From positions 1,488,001 to 1,552,000 of the forward strand of contig NZ_CP127174.1 of NCBI RefSeq assembly GCF_030273315.1: a stretch of 64,000 nt of DNA, written 5' to 3'. Positions 33,452-42,895 of the stretch are shown here, piece by piece. Under the pieces are notes generated by a model. That model saw nothing but the letters and a program-made list of their open reading frames with translations, ran no database searches and was not told where the DNA came from. Made by a program: the position numbers and the translations under genes. This DNA comes from Natrialbaceae archaeon AArc-T1-2 (lineage in GTDB: Archaea; Halobacteriota; Halobacteria; Halobacteriales; Natrialbaceae). The stretch's first letter is position 1; every line of letters begins with the position of its first letter.

Positions 33452-33565
33452 GGAGCGTGCGGCGTCGGTTTTCGGCGGGTGACAATGAGGGTTGCGAAAC
33501 GGTCTCGGCGGGCAATGACTTGCACGGACGCCAGCGTTTATGTGAGGGGGTCACCGTCTACCGGT

Positions 33566-34489
33566 ATGGGAATTGGCGACGTTCGCGAGGTCACGGCCGG
33601 TGACTGTTCGGACCTCTACGTGGTCGACACCGGCATGTTCGAGACGAGCAACTACGGCGCGGCGTACGTACTCGACGCCGACCGCCCCGCCGTCGTCGAG
33701 AGCGGGATCGGTGCCAACGCCGAGCACATCCTCGAGGCGCTCGAGGCGGCCGGCATCGACCGCGAGAAACTCGAGGTCATCGCCGTCTCGCACATCCACC
33801 TCGACCACGCTGGCGGTGCCGGCTTTCTGGCCGAGGCCTGTCCGAACGCCGAGGTCTACGTCCCCGAGGTCGGCGCACACCACCTCGTCGACCCCGACCG
33901 ACTGGTCGAGGGAACGAAGACGGCAGTCGGCGATCAGTGGGAGTTCTACGCGGAGCCAGAACCCGTCCCGGAGGAGCGACTCGTCGGCCTCGAGGACGGC
34001 GACGTCATCGACCTCGGTGATCACGAACTCCGGGTTCACGCGGCACCCGGCCACGCACCCCACCACGCCGTCTTCGAAGACCCCGCAAACGACGCGGTCT
34101 TCACCGCCGACGCGGCCGGCCTCTGGGCCGCCGACCGCGAGGAGATCATGGAGACCTCTCCGCCCTCGCAGTTCAACTTCGAGAGGTGTCTCGAGGACGT
34201 CGACATGCTCATCGATCTGGATCCCGACGTGCTTCTTTACACGCACTTCGGTCCGCGAGAGGTCGGCGACGACGCCGAGGCGGCCCTCGAGGAGTACAAG
34301 GACGTGCTCACCGAGTGGGTCGAGACCGTCGAGGAAAAACGCGCGGAACTGGACGACGACGAGGCGGTGATCGAGTACTTCGGCGACAACCCGAAGATGG
34401 AAGACGTCTGGAGCGAGCGCAAGGCCCGCGAGGAGCGGATGATGAACGCCCGCGGCGTGCTCGGCTACCTGGACTGGCGCGAGGAGTGA
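33566..34489 (+). CDS. MBL-fold metallohydrolase (glyoxalase II-like)
   Basis: A 307-residue metallo-beta-lactamase-fold protein. The metal motif VSHIHLDHAGGAGFLAEACP is intact (HxHxDH), with later ligands in HAAPGHAPHHAVFED, FTADAAGLWAADREE and LLYTHFGPREVG. The last 60 residues form an acidic helical extension. Substrate is unknown; thioester or lactone hydrolysis is likely for this group. The ATG at 33566 follows GTTTATG by about 28 bases, giving a leaderless promoter. The stop overlaps the 3' end of the convergent small membrane gene by 25 bases. Confidence 0.9.
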   Translation: MGIGDVREVTAGDCSDLYVVDTGMFETSNYGAAYVLDADRPAVVESGIGANAEHILEALEAAGIDREKLEVIAVSHIHLDHAGGAGFLAEACPNAEVYVPEVGAHHLVDPDRLVEGTKTAVGDQWEFYAEPEPVPEERLVGLEDGDVIDLGDHELRVHAAPGHAPHHAVFEDPANDAVFTADAAGLWAADREEIMETSPPSQFNFERCLEDVDMLIDLDPDVLLYTHFGPREVGDDAEAALEEYKDVLTEWVETVEEKRAELDDDEAVIEYFGDNPKMEDVWSERKAREERMMNARGVLGYLDWREE

Positions 34490-34743
34490 ACTCGCTCTGT
34501 CGTCTCGTGGCGACGCCAGAACAGTATCGTCGCGGGGAGCGCGATGGCGACGCCGAGTGCTCCCGTCGTACTCACCACCACGCCGACGACGAACGTGGAC
34601 GTCGCGAACGGCTCCGTCTCGGCCGGGGTGGCGGTAGCCGAAGCCAGAACGGTCGCACCGACGACGAACAGGACCGTCGCGCCGCCGACGACGATGGCCG
34701 ACACCAGGGCCAATTTCCGGTTTCGACCGCTCGAGTTCCCCAT
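34465..34743 (-). CDS. Small two-pass membrane protein, 92 aa
   Basis: A 92-residue protein with two hydrophobic helices (KLALVSAIVVGGATVLFVVG, and STFVVGVVVSTTGALGVAIA plus ALPATILFW), a short polar loop between and a basic C-terminus RRHETTERVHSSRQSR. I do not recognise the family. ATG at 34743 is preferred; six codons more are possible. The gene overlaps the MBL hydrolase tail to tail and is divergent from the acyl-CoA ligase gene. Confidence 0.62.
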   Translation of the reverse strand: MGNSSGRNRKLALVSAIVVGGATVLFVVGATVLASATATPAETEPFATSTFVVGVVVSTTGALGVAIALPATILFWRRHETTERVHSSRQSR

Positions 34744-34931
34744 ACGAAGGCTATGAAACATGTCGAAAAGACTCTTGTGTTCGCCAGGAATCCGGCGTGT
34801 GTCTCCAATCGTCTCCGTGGCGAACGCCGGATCGACGCTGACGACGCCGGTGGCGTCCTGGCCGAATAAACCGCCCGCAGTGTGTGAACAGTTCCCGCAC
34901 GCTTATCCTGTCTGACGTCCTGACACGACGT

Positions 34932-36881
34932 ATGGACTGGCGGGACGCCGAACGCGAGCACGCCGACGCCACCGCCGGGGAGACGACGCTTGGCCGGCTG
35001 TTCGAAGCGACCGTCGAACGCAACGCGAACCGACCGGCACAGCGGTACAAGGGCGGGGTGTACGACCGCTCGCTGGCCGACGTCGCGCTCCCGCCAGCGC
35101 CGGCGGGCGAGTTCGTCGCGATCTCTTACGCCGAGATGGGCGAGATCGTCCGCGCGCTCGCGGCCGGGCTGTGGGAACTGGGACTCGAGTCGGGCGATCG
35201 CGTGGCGATCTTCGCGAACACGCGCATGGAGTGGGCCCAGACGGACTTCGCCGTTCTCGCCGCGGGCGGCGTCGTCACGACCGTCTACTCGAGTTCCTCG
35301 CCCGAACGGCTCCGGACCCTGCTCGCCGACGCCGGCGTGACCGCAGTCGTCGCCGAGAACGAGGAGCTGCTCGAGCGCGTCCGTGCGGTCGAGGACGACC
35401 TCGAGTTCCGTGTCGTCATGGACGGAGACGCCGTCGATCACGAGGATGTCTACACGCTCGCGGACGTCTACGAACGCGGCACGGCGGCGTTCGACCGCGA
35501 GACGTACGAGTCCTGGCTCGAGACATCCGATCCCGAGCGCCTGGCGAGTCTGATCTACACGAGCGGCACGACCGGCGAGCCGAAAGGCGTCCGGCTGACA
35601 CACCGGAACTTCCTGGCGAACGTCGCCCAGATCCGCACGCGGTACGGCCCCCGACCCGACAGAGGCGACGACGTACCCGTCGTCGACGCCGAGACGCAGA
35701 CGGTGTCGTACCTGCCGCTCGCTCACGTCTTCGAACGGACCGCGGGTCACTTCTTCATGTTCGCAAGCGGTGCCTGCATCGCCTACGCCGAGCATCCGGA
35801 CACGCTCCGGGCGGACTTCGGGGCGGTGGCACCGACCGCGGCCACGAGCGTCCCCCGCGTCTACGAGACGATCTACGACGCGATTCGCGAGCAGGCGGCC
35901 GAATCGGACGCGAAACGACGCATCTTCGAGTGGGCGACCGACGTCGCCCGAGCGTATCAGCGAGCCGACTCGCCCGGGCCGACGCTACGAGCGAAACACG
36001 CCGTCGCCGACCGACTGGTGTTCTCGTCCGTCCGCGAGGCGCTGGGCGGCAACCTCGAGCTGTTGATAAGCGGTGGCGGCAGCCTCTCGACGGAGCTGTG
36101 TACGCTCTATCACGGGATGGGGCTGCCGATCTACGAGGGGTACGGACTCACAGAGACGGCCCCCGTCGTGACGGTGAATCCGCCCGAAGAGCCGAAGATC
36201 GGCACGATCGGTCCGCCGGTCGTTGACGTCGAACTCGCAGTCGAGGAGTCGGTCCTCGACCAGTCCGGCGTCGACGACCCCGGCGAGGTCGGCGAGTTGC
36301 TCGTCAGGGGACCGAACGTCGCCGACGGCTACTGGAACCGCCCGCAGGCGACCGACCGGGCGTTTACCGAAGACGGGTGGTTTCGTACCGGCGACGTCGT
36401 CCACCTGCGACCCGACGGCTACGTCGAGTTCCGCGAGCGCGTCAAACGGATCCTCGTGCTCTCGACGGGCAAAAACGTCGCCCCGGGCCCGATCGAGGAC
36501 GCCTTCGCCGCAAGCGAGGTCGTCGAACAGTGTCTGGTCGTCGGCGACGGCAAGCAGTTCGTCGCCGCGTTGCTCGTGCCGAACCTCGAGTACCTCAAAG
36601 AGCGAGCCACAGCGGACGGCATCGAGCTCCCCGACGATCCCGACGCTCGCTGTGCGGACGAGCGCGTCCGCGAGTACGTCGCCGAAGAGGTCGACCGCAT
36701 CAACCGGGGATTCGAGCCCCACGAACGGATCGAGGAGTTTCGACTCCTGCCACGCGAGTTCACCGAGGAAAACGGGATGCTCACCCCCACGATGAAGAAG
36801 AAACGACGAGTGATTCTCGATCGGTTCGAGCATCTGCTCGAGGAGATCTACGAGGACGAGGAACCGATCGCGCCGACGTGA
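34932..36881 (+). CDS. AMP-forming long-chain acyl-CoA synthetase
   Basis: A 649-residue adenylate-forming ligase that activates fatty acids to acyl-AMP and then to acyl-CoA. P-loop IYTSGTTGEPKGVRLTHRNF is near residue 210, YGLTETAPVVTV near 410, and the hinge GDVVHLRPDGYVEFRERVKR near 490. The catalytic Lys is in STGKNVAPGPIEDAF. The C-terminal lid is complete. The chain length preferred is unknown; haloarchaeal fatty-acid use is limited, so other carboxylic acids are possible. ATG at 34932 gives MDWRDAEREHADATAG. It is followed by a 109-bp repeat element. Confidence 0.92.
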   Translation: MDWRDAEREHADATAGETTLGRLFEATVERNANRPAQRYKGGVYDRSLADVALPPAPAGEFVAISYAEMGEIVRALAAGLWELGLESGDRVAIFANTRMEWAQTDFAVLAAGGVVTTVYSSSSPERLRTLLADAGVTAVVAENEELLERVRAVEDDLEFRVVMDGDAVDHEDVYTLADVYERGTAAFDRETYESWLETSDPERLASLIYTSGTTGEPKGVRLTHRNFLANVAQIRTRYGPRPDRGDDVPVVDAETQTVSYLPLAHVFERTAGHFFMFASGACIAYAEHPDTLRADFGAVAPTAATSVPRVYETIYDAIREQAAESDAKRRIFEWATDVARAYQRADSPGPTLRAKHAVADRLVFSSVREALGGNLELLISGGGSLSTELCTLYHGMGLPIYEGYGLTETAPVVTVNPPEEPKIGTIGPPVVDVELAVEESVLDQSGVDDPGEVGELLVRGPNVADGYWNRPQATDRAFTEDGWFRTGDVVHLRPDGYVEFRERVKRILVLSTGKNVAPGPIEDAFAASEVVEQCLVVGDGKQFVAALLVPNLEYLKERATADGIELPDDPDARCADERVREYVAEEVDRINRGFEPHERIEEFRLLPREFTEENGMLTPTMKKKRRVILDRFEHLLEEIYEDEEPIAPT

Positions 36882-36897
36882 TCGACCGGCCCGAGTG

Positions 36898-37006
36898 ATA
36901 CTGTCGGTCATGGACCTGTGAACTGGTGTCCGGGTGATCCGGCCGTTGAACGTGTGTCTGGCCGTTCTGTCACCAGCCGTGTTCACGTCGGTATGACCGA
37001 CAGTAT
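36898..37006. repeat. 109-bp palindromic element, family 2 copy 1
   Basis: Perfect 14-bp terminal inverted repeats: ATACTGTCGGTCAT (36898-36911) and ATGACCGACAGTAT (36993-37006). The total is 109 bp, the same as the copy at 60859. The first 30 or so bases are nearly identical in the two copies (GGACC[T/G]GTGAACTGGTGT follows the repeat) while the middle differs. It holds no ORF. It lies between convergent gene ends. Confidence 0.85.
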
Positions 37007-37037
37007 GAGAACCGAGAGGAGTCCCGGTTTCGATCGG

Positions 37038-38249
37038 TTAGACGACCAGTTCCTCGAGTCGGTCGGAACCTTTCCGGGTCCCCTTCGCGAGCAGGACGTC
37101 GCTGGCGTGGAGTTCGGTCTCGGGGCCAGGCTGGATCTCCCACTCGTCGTCTTCGTCGGCCGAGGCTCGAGGGTGCCGGACGGCGATGACCCGCATGCCG
37201 GTCTCGGTCCGGACCATCTGTTCGCCGAGCGTTGCGCCGTCTAAACTGCTTCCCTCGCCGACGGTAAAGCGGACGATCACCTCGTCGCTCTCGTGGACCG
37301 CCTCGGCGACGACTGGATGGGTACCGAGTCCACGCAGGACGCCTTCGCTGATCTCGAGGGCGGCGTCACTTATGACCTCCGTCGATTCCGCGAGGTGGAC
37401 GAGCCCGCGCAGGTCGACCGGATCGTCGACGCGGGAGGCCGCACGCAACGTCCAGGCCTCGAAGCGAGACTCGAGCTGGTCGACCTCGGCCTCTAAGGCC
37501 GCCACCTCCTCTGCGAGTTCGGAGCTGTCGTACAGCACCGAGCCGTAGGCGATGTCGACCGCGAGCTCGCTCATGTTTTTCATGAGGACGATGGCGTCGA
37601 CTGCTCGTTCCAGGTCAGCGATGCCGGGCTCGACTGGCTCGGGGGTCTCGTACGGCGTGCCGGTGACCGTCTCGTAGACCGGCGCGAGGTTCTCCTCGGA
37701 GCCGCGCATGAGAAGCGAATCGCCCGGCTCGAGGGTGGTCTCCAGATCGGGGTTGAGGAGCCACTCCCCGTCCCCGCCGCGACGGATGGCGATCACCCGG
37801 ACGCCAGTCTCCGTCTCCAAGTTGATCTCGCCGAGGGTCCGGTCGGCAAAGCGCGACTCCGCCTCGAGGGTCCCGTGGACGATCGATTCGACGGCCTCGG
37901 GCAGTGCTGTTCGCATCGCATCCGGCAGACCGATCTCCTCTAAGACGATCTTCGCGATGTCGCCGGCAGCGTCGGAGATCTTCTCTGCGGCTCCGACGAC
38001 GCCGAGTACCGGCGCGAGCTGTTCTGCGTCGTCGGTCGTCCGGGCGGCCATTAGCAGACTCATCCGAGCCTGCAACTGGAGGACGTCCATCCGCTCTTCG
38101 AGTTCGAGCACTTCTGCCGCGACGTCTTCGCTGCCGAACAACACGGCCGAGTACGACAGGTCGATGAGCAACTCGGCGGTGTCTTTCATCTCCGAGAGTA
38201 CCTCCTTGACGCTGACCGGACGGTACTCGACCTCGCGGGACGCGTCCAT
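37038..38249 (-). CDS. PhoU-like / TrkA-C protein, tandemly duplicated
   Basis: A 403-residue cytoplasmic protein built as two repeats of a PhoU-like helical unit plus a TrkA-C (RCK_C) ligand-binding unit. First: KDTAELLIDLSYSAVLFGSE, then LGEINLETETGVRVIAIRRG to LEPGDSLLMRG. Second: KNMSELAVDIAYGSVLYDSS, then LGEQMVRTETGMRVIAVRHP to LHASDVLLAKG. TrkA-C domains bind small ligands such as cyclic di-AMP or nucleotides in potassium channels, so this may control potassium transport in trans (inference). It is divergent from citrate synthase with 217 bases between starts. Confidence 0.86.
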   Translation of the reverse strand: MDASREVEYRPVSVKEVLSEMKDTAELLIDLSYSAVLFGSEDVAAEVLELEERMDVLQLQARMSLLMAARTTDDAEQLAPVLGVVGAAEKISDAAGDIAKIVLEEIGLPDAMRTALPEAVESIVHGTLEAESRFADRTLGEINLETETGVRVIAIRRGGDGEWLLNPDLETTLEPGDSLLMRGSEENLAPVYETVTGTPYETPEPVEPGIADLERAVDAIVLMKNMSELAVDIAYGSVLYDSSELAEEVAALEAEVDQLESRFEAWTLRAASRVDDPVDLRGLVHLAESTEVISDAALEISEGVLRGLGTHPVVAEAVHESDEVIVRFTVGEGSSLDGATLGEQMVRTETGMRVIAVRHPRASADEDDEWEIQPGPETELHASDVLLAKGTRKGSDRLEELVV

Positions 38250-38466
38250 ACGAACCGGATTGTGCCGGCGCGAGAAAACGTTACCGGGGACGTACTCGAG
38301 TCCGTGTGCTGGACCGCTGTGTGGCCCGTCGAGTTCGACGATTGACGCGAACTGCCGTGAAAATCGCCACGTGACGAGCTTGAATAACGACAATCGTCTA
38401 TAACTAGTGGTTCGTTCCGGACGGAAAAAGACAATCCTTTTCCAGTGGCGTGCGAAAACTCCTCTC

Positions 38467-39609
38467 ATGGCTGACGACCTCAAGAAAGGGCTAGAGGGTG
38501 TGCTGGTCGCCGAATCCGAGCTCAGCTCGATCGACGGCGACGAAGGCCGACTGATCTATCGCGGTCACACGATCGAGGACCTGGCCCAGGGTGCGAGCTA
38601 CGAGGAAGTGCTGTACTTGCTCTGGCACGGTCATCTTCCCGCCGAGGACGAACTCGAGGAGTTCACCGAGGCGATGGCCGACGAACGAGAGCTCGACGAG
38701 GGCGTCCTCGAGACGGTCCGGACGCTCGCCGACGCCGACGCCAACCCGATGTCGGCCTTACAGACCGTCGTCTCCGAGCTGGCGGCGTTCGATCCCGACG
38801 CCGACGCCGATCCGACCGACCGCGAGGCGAACCTCCGGAAGGGTCGTCGTATCACGGCGAAGATTCCGACCGCTCTCGCCGCGTTCGAACGCGCCCGCAA
38901 CGACGACGAGTTCGTCGCCCCTCGCGAGGACCTCGGCCACGCCGCGAACTTCCTGTACATGCTCAACGGCGAGGAGCCCGACGAGGTGCTGGCGGAGACG
39001 TTCGACCAGGCGCTCGTCCTCCACGTCGACCACGGTCTGAACGCCTCGACGTTCGCCGCGATGGTCACCGCGAGCACACTCGCCGACGTCCACGCCGCGA
39101 CGACGAGCGCGATCGGTGCACTCTCCGGGAGTCTCCACGGCGGCGCGAACCAGGACGTCATGCGGATGCTCAAAGAGGTCGACGACAGCGACATGGAGCC
39201 ACTCGAGTGGGTCGAGACCGCCTTGGAGGAGGGTCGTCGCGTGCCCGGCTTCGGCCATCGCGTCTACAACGTCAAAGACCCCCGTGCGAAGATCCTCGGC
39301 CAGCGCTCGGAGGCGCTCGGCGAGGCCGCTGGCGATATGCGCTGGTACGAGATGAGCGTCACCATCGAAGAGCACCTGATGGAAGAGAAGGGACTGGCTC
39401 CGAACGTCGACTTCTACTCGGCCTCGACGTACTACCAGATGGGCATACCCGTCGACCTCTATACGCCGATCTTCGCGATGAGCCGTGCCGGCGGCTGGAT
39501 CGCCCACGTGTTAGAGCAGTACGACGACAACCGGCTGATCCGCCCGCGCGCTCGCTACGTCGGTCCCGACCCCGAGGAGACGGAGTTCGTCTCCCTCGAG
39601 GACCGATAG
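38467..39609 (+). CDS. Citrate synthase
   Basis: A 380-residue enzyme that condenses oxaloacetate with acetyl-CoA in the TCA cycle. Core motifs are HVDHGLNASTFAAMVTASTL, then GALSGSLHGGANQDVMRMLK, then PGFGHRVYNVKDPRAKIL, with the catalytic His residues in the last two, and the catalytic Asp in VDFYSASTYYQMGIP. Length matches archaeal citrate synthases; some relatives prefer propionyl-CoA (2-methylcitrate synthase), which cannot be excluded. ATG at 38467 gives MADDLKKGLEGVLVAESELS. TCCTTTTCC upstream is a weak promoter candidate. Confidence 0.94.
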   Translation: MADDLKKGLEGVLVAESELSSIDGDEGRLIYRGHTIEDLAQGASYEEVLYLLWHGHLPAEDELEEFTEAMADERELDEGVLETVRTLADADANPMSALQTVVSELAAFDPDADADPTDREANLRKGRRITAKIPTALAAFERARNDDEFVAPREDLGHAANFLYMLNGEEPDEVLAETFDQALVLHVDHGLNASTFAAMVTASTLADVHAATTSAIGALSGSLHGGANQDVMRMLKEVDDSDMEPLEWVETALEEGRRVPGFGHRVYNVKDPRAKILGQRSEALGEAAGDMRWYEMSVTIEEHLMEEKGLAPNVDFYSASTYYQMGIPVDLYTPIFAMSRAGGWIAHVLEQYDDNRLIRPRARYVGPDPEETEFVSLEDR

Positions 39610-39646
39610 AACCGTTTTGTCGGGTCGAAGCCGACGACGTTTGGGT

Positions 39647-40426
39647 TTATTGCTCTGGCCATTCCGGCTCGCGACCCTCGAGAAACGCCTCGATCCCTTC
39701 GGCCGCGTCCGCCGTCGCACACAGTTCGGCGAACCGTTCGTTCGAGTACTCGAGTGCGTCCTCGTATCTCATCCCTGCCATCGCGTAGTAGGCCCGCTTG
39801 CCCCGCTGGACGGCGACGGGGCTGTTCTCGGCGATCGACGTCGCAAGCTCCATCGCCGTCTCCCGGAGGTCGTCTTCGGGGACGACCCGGTTCGCGAGCC
39901 CCCACTCGAGGGCGGTCTCGGCGTCGATCAGATCGCCGGTGAGCAACAGCTCGAGACATCGCGTTTCGGTGACGGAGTTCATGATCGGCACCGCAGGTCC
40001 CATACAGAACAGCCCGACTTTTGGGGCGGTTGCGCCGACTTTCGTCCCCTCCGCGAGCACCGCGAGGTCACAGGCAGCGACCAGTCCGAGCCCGTTCGCG
40101 GCGGCGTGGCCGTGTGCCGCGGCGATAACCGGCGTCCCCATCTCGGTGAGCGTCAGGAACGGTTCTTCCATCCCCGACACCCACTGTTCGTAGTCGGCTT
40201 TCGTCTCGTGGTCGGCGTGTTCTGAGAGGTCGATTCCGGCCGAGAACGCGTCGCCGGCTCCGTCGACGACGATCGCACGGACGTCGTCGTCGGCCTCGAG
40301 GTCGCCGAATGCCTCGTCGAGGTCCGTCGCGAGTTGCGTGCTGAACGTGTTCATCGCCTCGGGTCGGTCGAGCGTGATCGTTGCGACGTGGCCGTCGGTT
40401 TCGACGGTAACGGTTTCGTATGGCAC
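39647..40426 (-). CDS. Enoyl-CoA hydratase/isomerase family protein
   Basis: A 259-residue crotonase-fold protein. Oxyanion-hole strands are VVDGAGDAFSAGIDLSEHAD and ATAPKVGLFCMGPAVPIMNS; ITLDRPEAMNTFSTQLATDL at the N-terminus and LLLTGDLIDAETALEWGLAN after the fold core are typical. One catalytic Glu of classical hydratases (normally in the helix after the second oxyanion loop) is not obvious, so isomerase or another crotonase activity is possible. It lies 37 bases after the convergent citrate synthase stop. The next gene, GGCT, is divergent. Confidence 0.88.
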   Translation of the reverse strand: MPYETVTVETDGHVATITLDRPEAMNTFSTQLATDLDEAFGDLEADDDVRAIVVDGAGDAFSAGIDLSEHADHETKADYEQWVSGMEEPFLTLTEMGTPVIAAAHGHAAANGLGLVAACDLAVLAEGTKVGATAPKVGLFCMGPAVPIMNSVTETRCLELLLTGDLIDAETALEWGLANRVVPEDDLRETAMELATSIAENSPVAVQRGKRAYYAMAGMRYEDALEYSNERFAELCATADAAEGIEAFLEGREPEWPEQ

Positions 40427-40535
40427 GTGTTGTGTGCCGTTACCACGTGTTTCGTCCCCTCAACCTTTCGCTTCATCCCAATCTTGGCCGGCCCCGGCGA
40501 CAGGACCAAGGATTCGCCGGGCTAACACGTCGTGT

Positions 40536-40958
40536 GTGTTCGTGTTCGTCTACGGGACGCTCACCGACCCCGGCCGGGTTGCAGCCGTGTTGGCTGACGG
40601 GGCGGACGACCTCGAGTACGAGTTCGCCAACCCGGCGACACTCGAGGGACTGCACCGCGTCGACGGCGAGTATCCAACCCTCGCACCCGGCGGCTCCGCC
40701 GAGGGACGACTGCTCGAGGTCGATCCCGCGGGAATCGAGATGCTCGACGCCTACGAGGGCGTCGAACGGGGGCTGTACGTCCGCGTCGCGGTTCCGGTTG
40801 CCGACGACGGAACGGCGTGGGTCTACGTCGGCGATCCCGACGCGCTCGCGGTCGCCGACGCCGTCTTCTGGCCGCCGGGGCGGCAGTTTCGCGACCGCGT
40901 TCAGACCTACCTCGAGCGCGAGCGCGTCGTCGTACGACGCGCCAACGACCGCGCGTGA
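40536..40958 (+). CDS. Gamma-glutamylcyclotransferase/AIG2-like protein
   Basis: A 140-residue GGCT-fold protein. The signature YGTLTDPGRVAAVL opens it, then GLHRVDGEYPTLAPGGSAEG and the catalytic Glu in AYEGVERGLYVRV. Such enzymes release pyroglutamate from gamma-glutamyl amines or peptides; haloarchaea contain gamma-glutamylcysteine, a plausible substrate by inference. The start is GTG at 40536 (or GTG at 40542), since the only in-frame ATG nearby would add about 60 unlikely residues. It is monocistronic, divergent from the enoyl-CoA hydratase. Confidence 0.82.
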   Translation: MFVFVYGTLTDPGRVAAVLADGADDLEYEFANPATLEGLHRVDGEYPTLAPGGSAEGRLLEVDPAGIEMLDAYEGVERGLYVRVAVPVADDGTAWVYVGDPDALAVADAVFWPPGRQFRDRVQTYLERERVVVRRANDRA

Positions 40959-41207
40959 GACCGGTCACGTCGGCCGGGATATGTGTCTCGCCGTGACGAA
41001 TGACGACTGTCCGTCGTCCGTCAGACGGGCCGATGATCGCCGCCCCGTCTTGCACTTTCACTTTCACCACGCGGCCATGAGCTTTATATGGTCTGCGCAC
41101 TCCTCTACACCCGCACGTCACACGCCGTGCATTCCCTGTCGTCCCTGTCGTGCTGTTCGACGACAGACAGCACAATCCTTACGACAACTTCGCCAGTAGG
41201 TCGTCGT

Positions 41208-42419
41208 ATGTTACAGCTCTCGGATATTCTCGAGGCACGTGATCGGGTCTGGGAGACGTCCCGGCATACGCCGCTTGCACACTCGTACACCTACTCGAAG
41301 ATGACCGACGCGGACGTCTATCTCAAACTCGAGAACTTCCAGCGGACGGGTGCGTTCAAGATTCGCGGGGCGACGAACCGGATCGCGACGCTCTCTGCGG
41401 CCGAAAAGGACGCGGGGGTCGTCACGGCAAGCGCCGGCAACCACGCCCAGGGCGTCGCGCTTGCGGCGTCTCGGACGGGCGTCGACGCGACGATCGTCAT
41501 GCCCGAAGACGCCCCCATCTCGAAGGTCAATGCGACCCAATCCTACGGCGGCGACGTCGTCCTCTCGGGAGCCGACTACGACGAAGCCGCCGAACGCGCC
41601 CACGAGATCGAACGCGAGGAGGGCCGGACCTACGTCCACGCCTTCGACGATCCGTACGTGATGGCCGGGCAGGGAACGCTCGGTCTCGAGATCTTAGAGG
41701 ACTGTCCCGACGTCGAGACCGTCATCGTTCCGATCGGCGGCGGCGGCCTCATCAGCGGGATCGCCGTCGCGATCAAGGAGAAACGTCCTGACGTCCGCGT
41801 GATCGGCGTTCAGGCCGAGGGGGCTGCAAGCGCCGCAGCCGCCCTCGAGAAGGGTGAACTCGTCACCTTAGACGGCGTCGACACCGTCGCCGACGGAATC
41901 GCTACCCGCTCGATCGGCACGCAGACGTTCGAGGTCATCTCCGAGTACGTCGACGAGGTCGTCACCGTCCCCGACTCCGAGATCGCCATGGCCGTCGTCT
42001 ACTTACTCGAGCGTTCGAAGACGCTCGTCGAAGGGGCCGGTGCGGTGGGACTGGCCGCGTTGTTGTTCGAGCACTTCGAATTCGAACCCGACGAGACGAT
42101 CGTCCCGCTCATCTCGGGCGGAAACATCGATCTCAACACGCTCACCACCGTCATCGTCCGCGGACTCGTCGAGACCGGCCGCTACCTGAAGATCCGGACC
42201 GTCCTCGAGGATCGACCCGGCGCGCTCGAGGACTTGCTCGCCGTCCTCTCGGGATATCGCGCGAACATCTACGCCATCCAGCACGATCGTACGTCACGGG
42301 ACATCGGCATGAGCGACACCGAAGTCGAGATCGACCTCGAGACCCGCGGCCCGGACCACGTCGCGGAACTCATCGACGCGATCGAGGACGCGGGGTATCC
42401 GGTCGAGGTGCTCGTCTAG
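41208..42419 (+). CDS. ilvA: Threonine ammonia-lyase with ACT domain
   Basis: A 403-residue PLP enzyme that turns threonine into 2-oxobutyrate, the first step to isoleucine. The PLP Lys is in LKLENFQRTGAFKIRGATNR; the phosphate-binding loop is IPIGGGGLISGIAV-like (VPIGGGGLISGIAVAIKEKR) and SAGNHAQGVALAAS is the Asn/Gly loop. Residues about 325-403 form a C-terminal ACT domain (YLKIRTVLEDRPGALEDLLA) for feedback control. ATG at 41208 gives MLQLSDILEARDRVW, which fits family N-termini; the reading 40 codons longer is rejected. ACAATCCTT upstream is a possible promoter. Confidence 0.94.
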   Translation: MLQLSDILEARDRVWETSRHTPLAHSYTYSKMTDADVYLKLENFQRTGAFKIRGATNRIATLSAAEKDAGVVTASAGNHAQGVALAASRTGVDATIVMPEDAPISKVNATQSYGGDVVLSGADYDEAAERAHEIEREEGRTYVHAFDDPYVMAGQGTLGLEILEDCPDVETVIVPIGGGGLISGIAVAIKEKRPDVRVIGVQAEGAASAAAALEKGELVTLDGVDTVADGIATRSIGTQTFEVISEYVDEVVTVPDSEIAMAVVYLLERSKTLVEGAGAVGLAALLFEHFEFEPDETIVPLISGGNIDLNTLTTVIVRGLVETGRYLKIRTVLEDRPGALEDLLAVLSGYRANIYAIQHDRTSRDIGMSDTEVEIDLETRGPDHVAELIDAIEDAGYPVEVLV

Positions 42420-42895
42420 CGAGAACGGTTCATACGCCCTCGATACAGATTCTGTCACCGACGAGTGTTCCAGGAGCTGTTCTGTAACAGGCACTTACAC
42501 GGCCGTCCCTGACCGCCCGTCGTCTTGCCTACGTCGTCTGTCCCCTCTCGATACTGTAAAAATATGAACACATTTTGGTCAGCCATACAGTCGTCCCGAC
42601 GTCGGCGACGTCCCTCCTCGAGGTCGGCTCCGGTCCCCGCTCGCGGTGACGAACGACGATCGACCGGTGTGTCGACGAGAGATCGTTTGGACCTCTGCAA
42701 CGGTTCGCTTCCGGATCGGAAACCCCGCCGAAACGTGGATACGCCGTGGCTGATCGCCTCTATCGAGGTTGCTACCATCCCGATTCCACGGCATTCGAGG
42801 CCAGCCGAGACACCGTTCGCGTATCTGTTACGTTCAGACGCTGTACTACAGAATTAACAATGTGTCGACGGGTCGGTCGGTCATCACGTTGCACA
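42420..42895. other. 476-base intergenic region without a convincing gene
   Basis: Short ORFs on both strands overlap each other and show no halophilic codon bias or domain. ACTGTAAAAATATG (about 42554-42567) is A/T-rich and promoter-like. GAATTAACA (about 42851-42859) lies some 35 bases before the ATG at 42896 and is the likely TATA box of the lipoprotein gene. Nothing else is seen. Confidence 0.6.

Noticed and set aside
34572-35795. 407-codon minus-strand frame over the acyl-CoA ligase start
   Set aside because: Its composition and lack of motifs mark it as a shadow; the ligase and the small membrane protein explain the region.
42420-42895. Short ORFs on both strands in the interval before the deacetylase-like lipoprotein
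   Set aside because: They overlap one another, lack codon bias and domains, and have no coupled neighbours.
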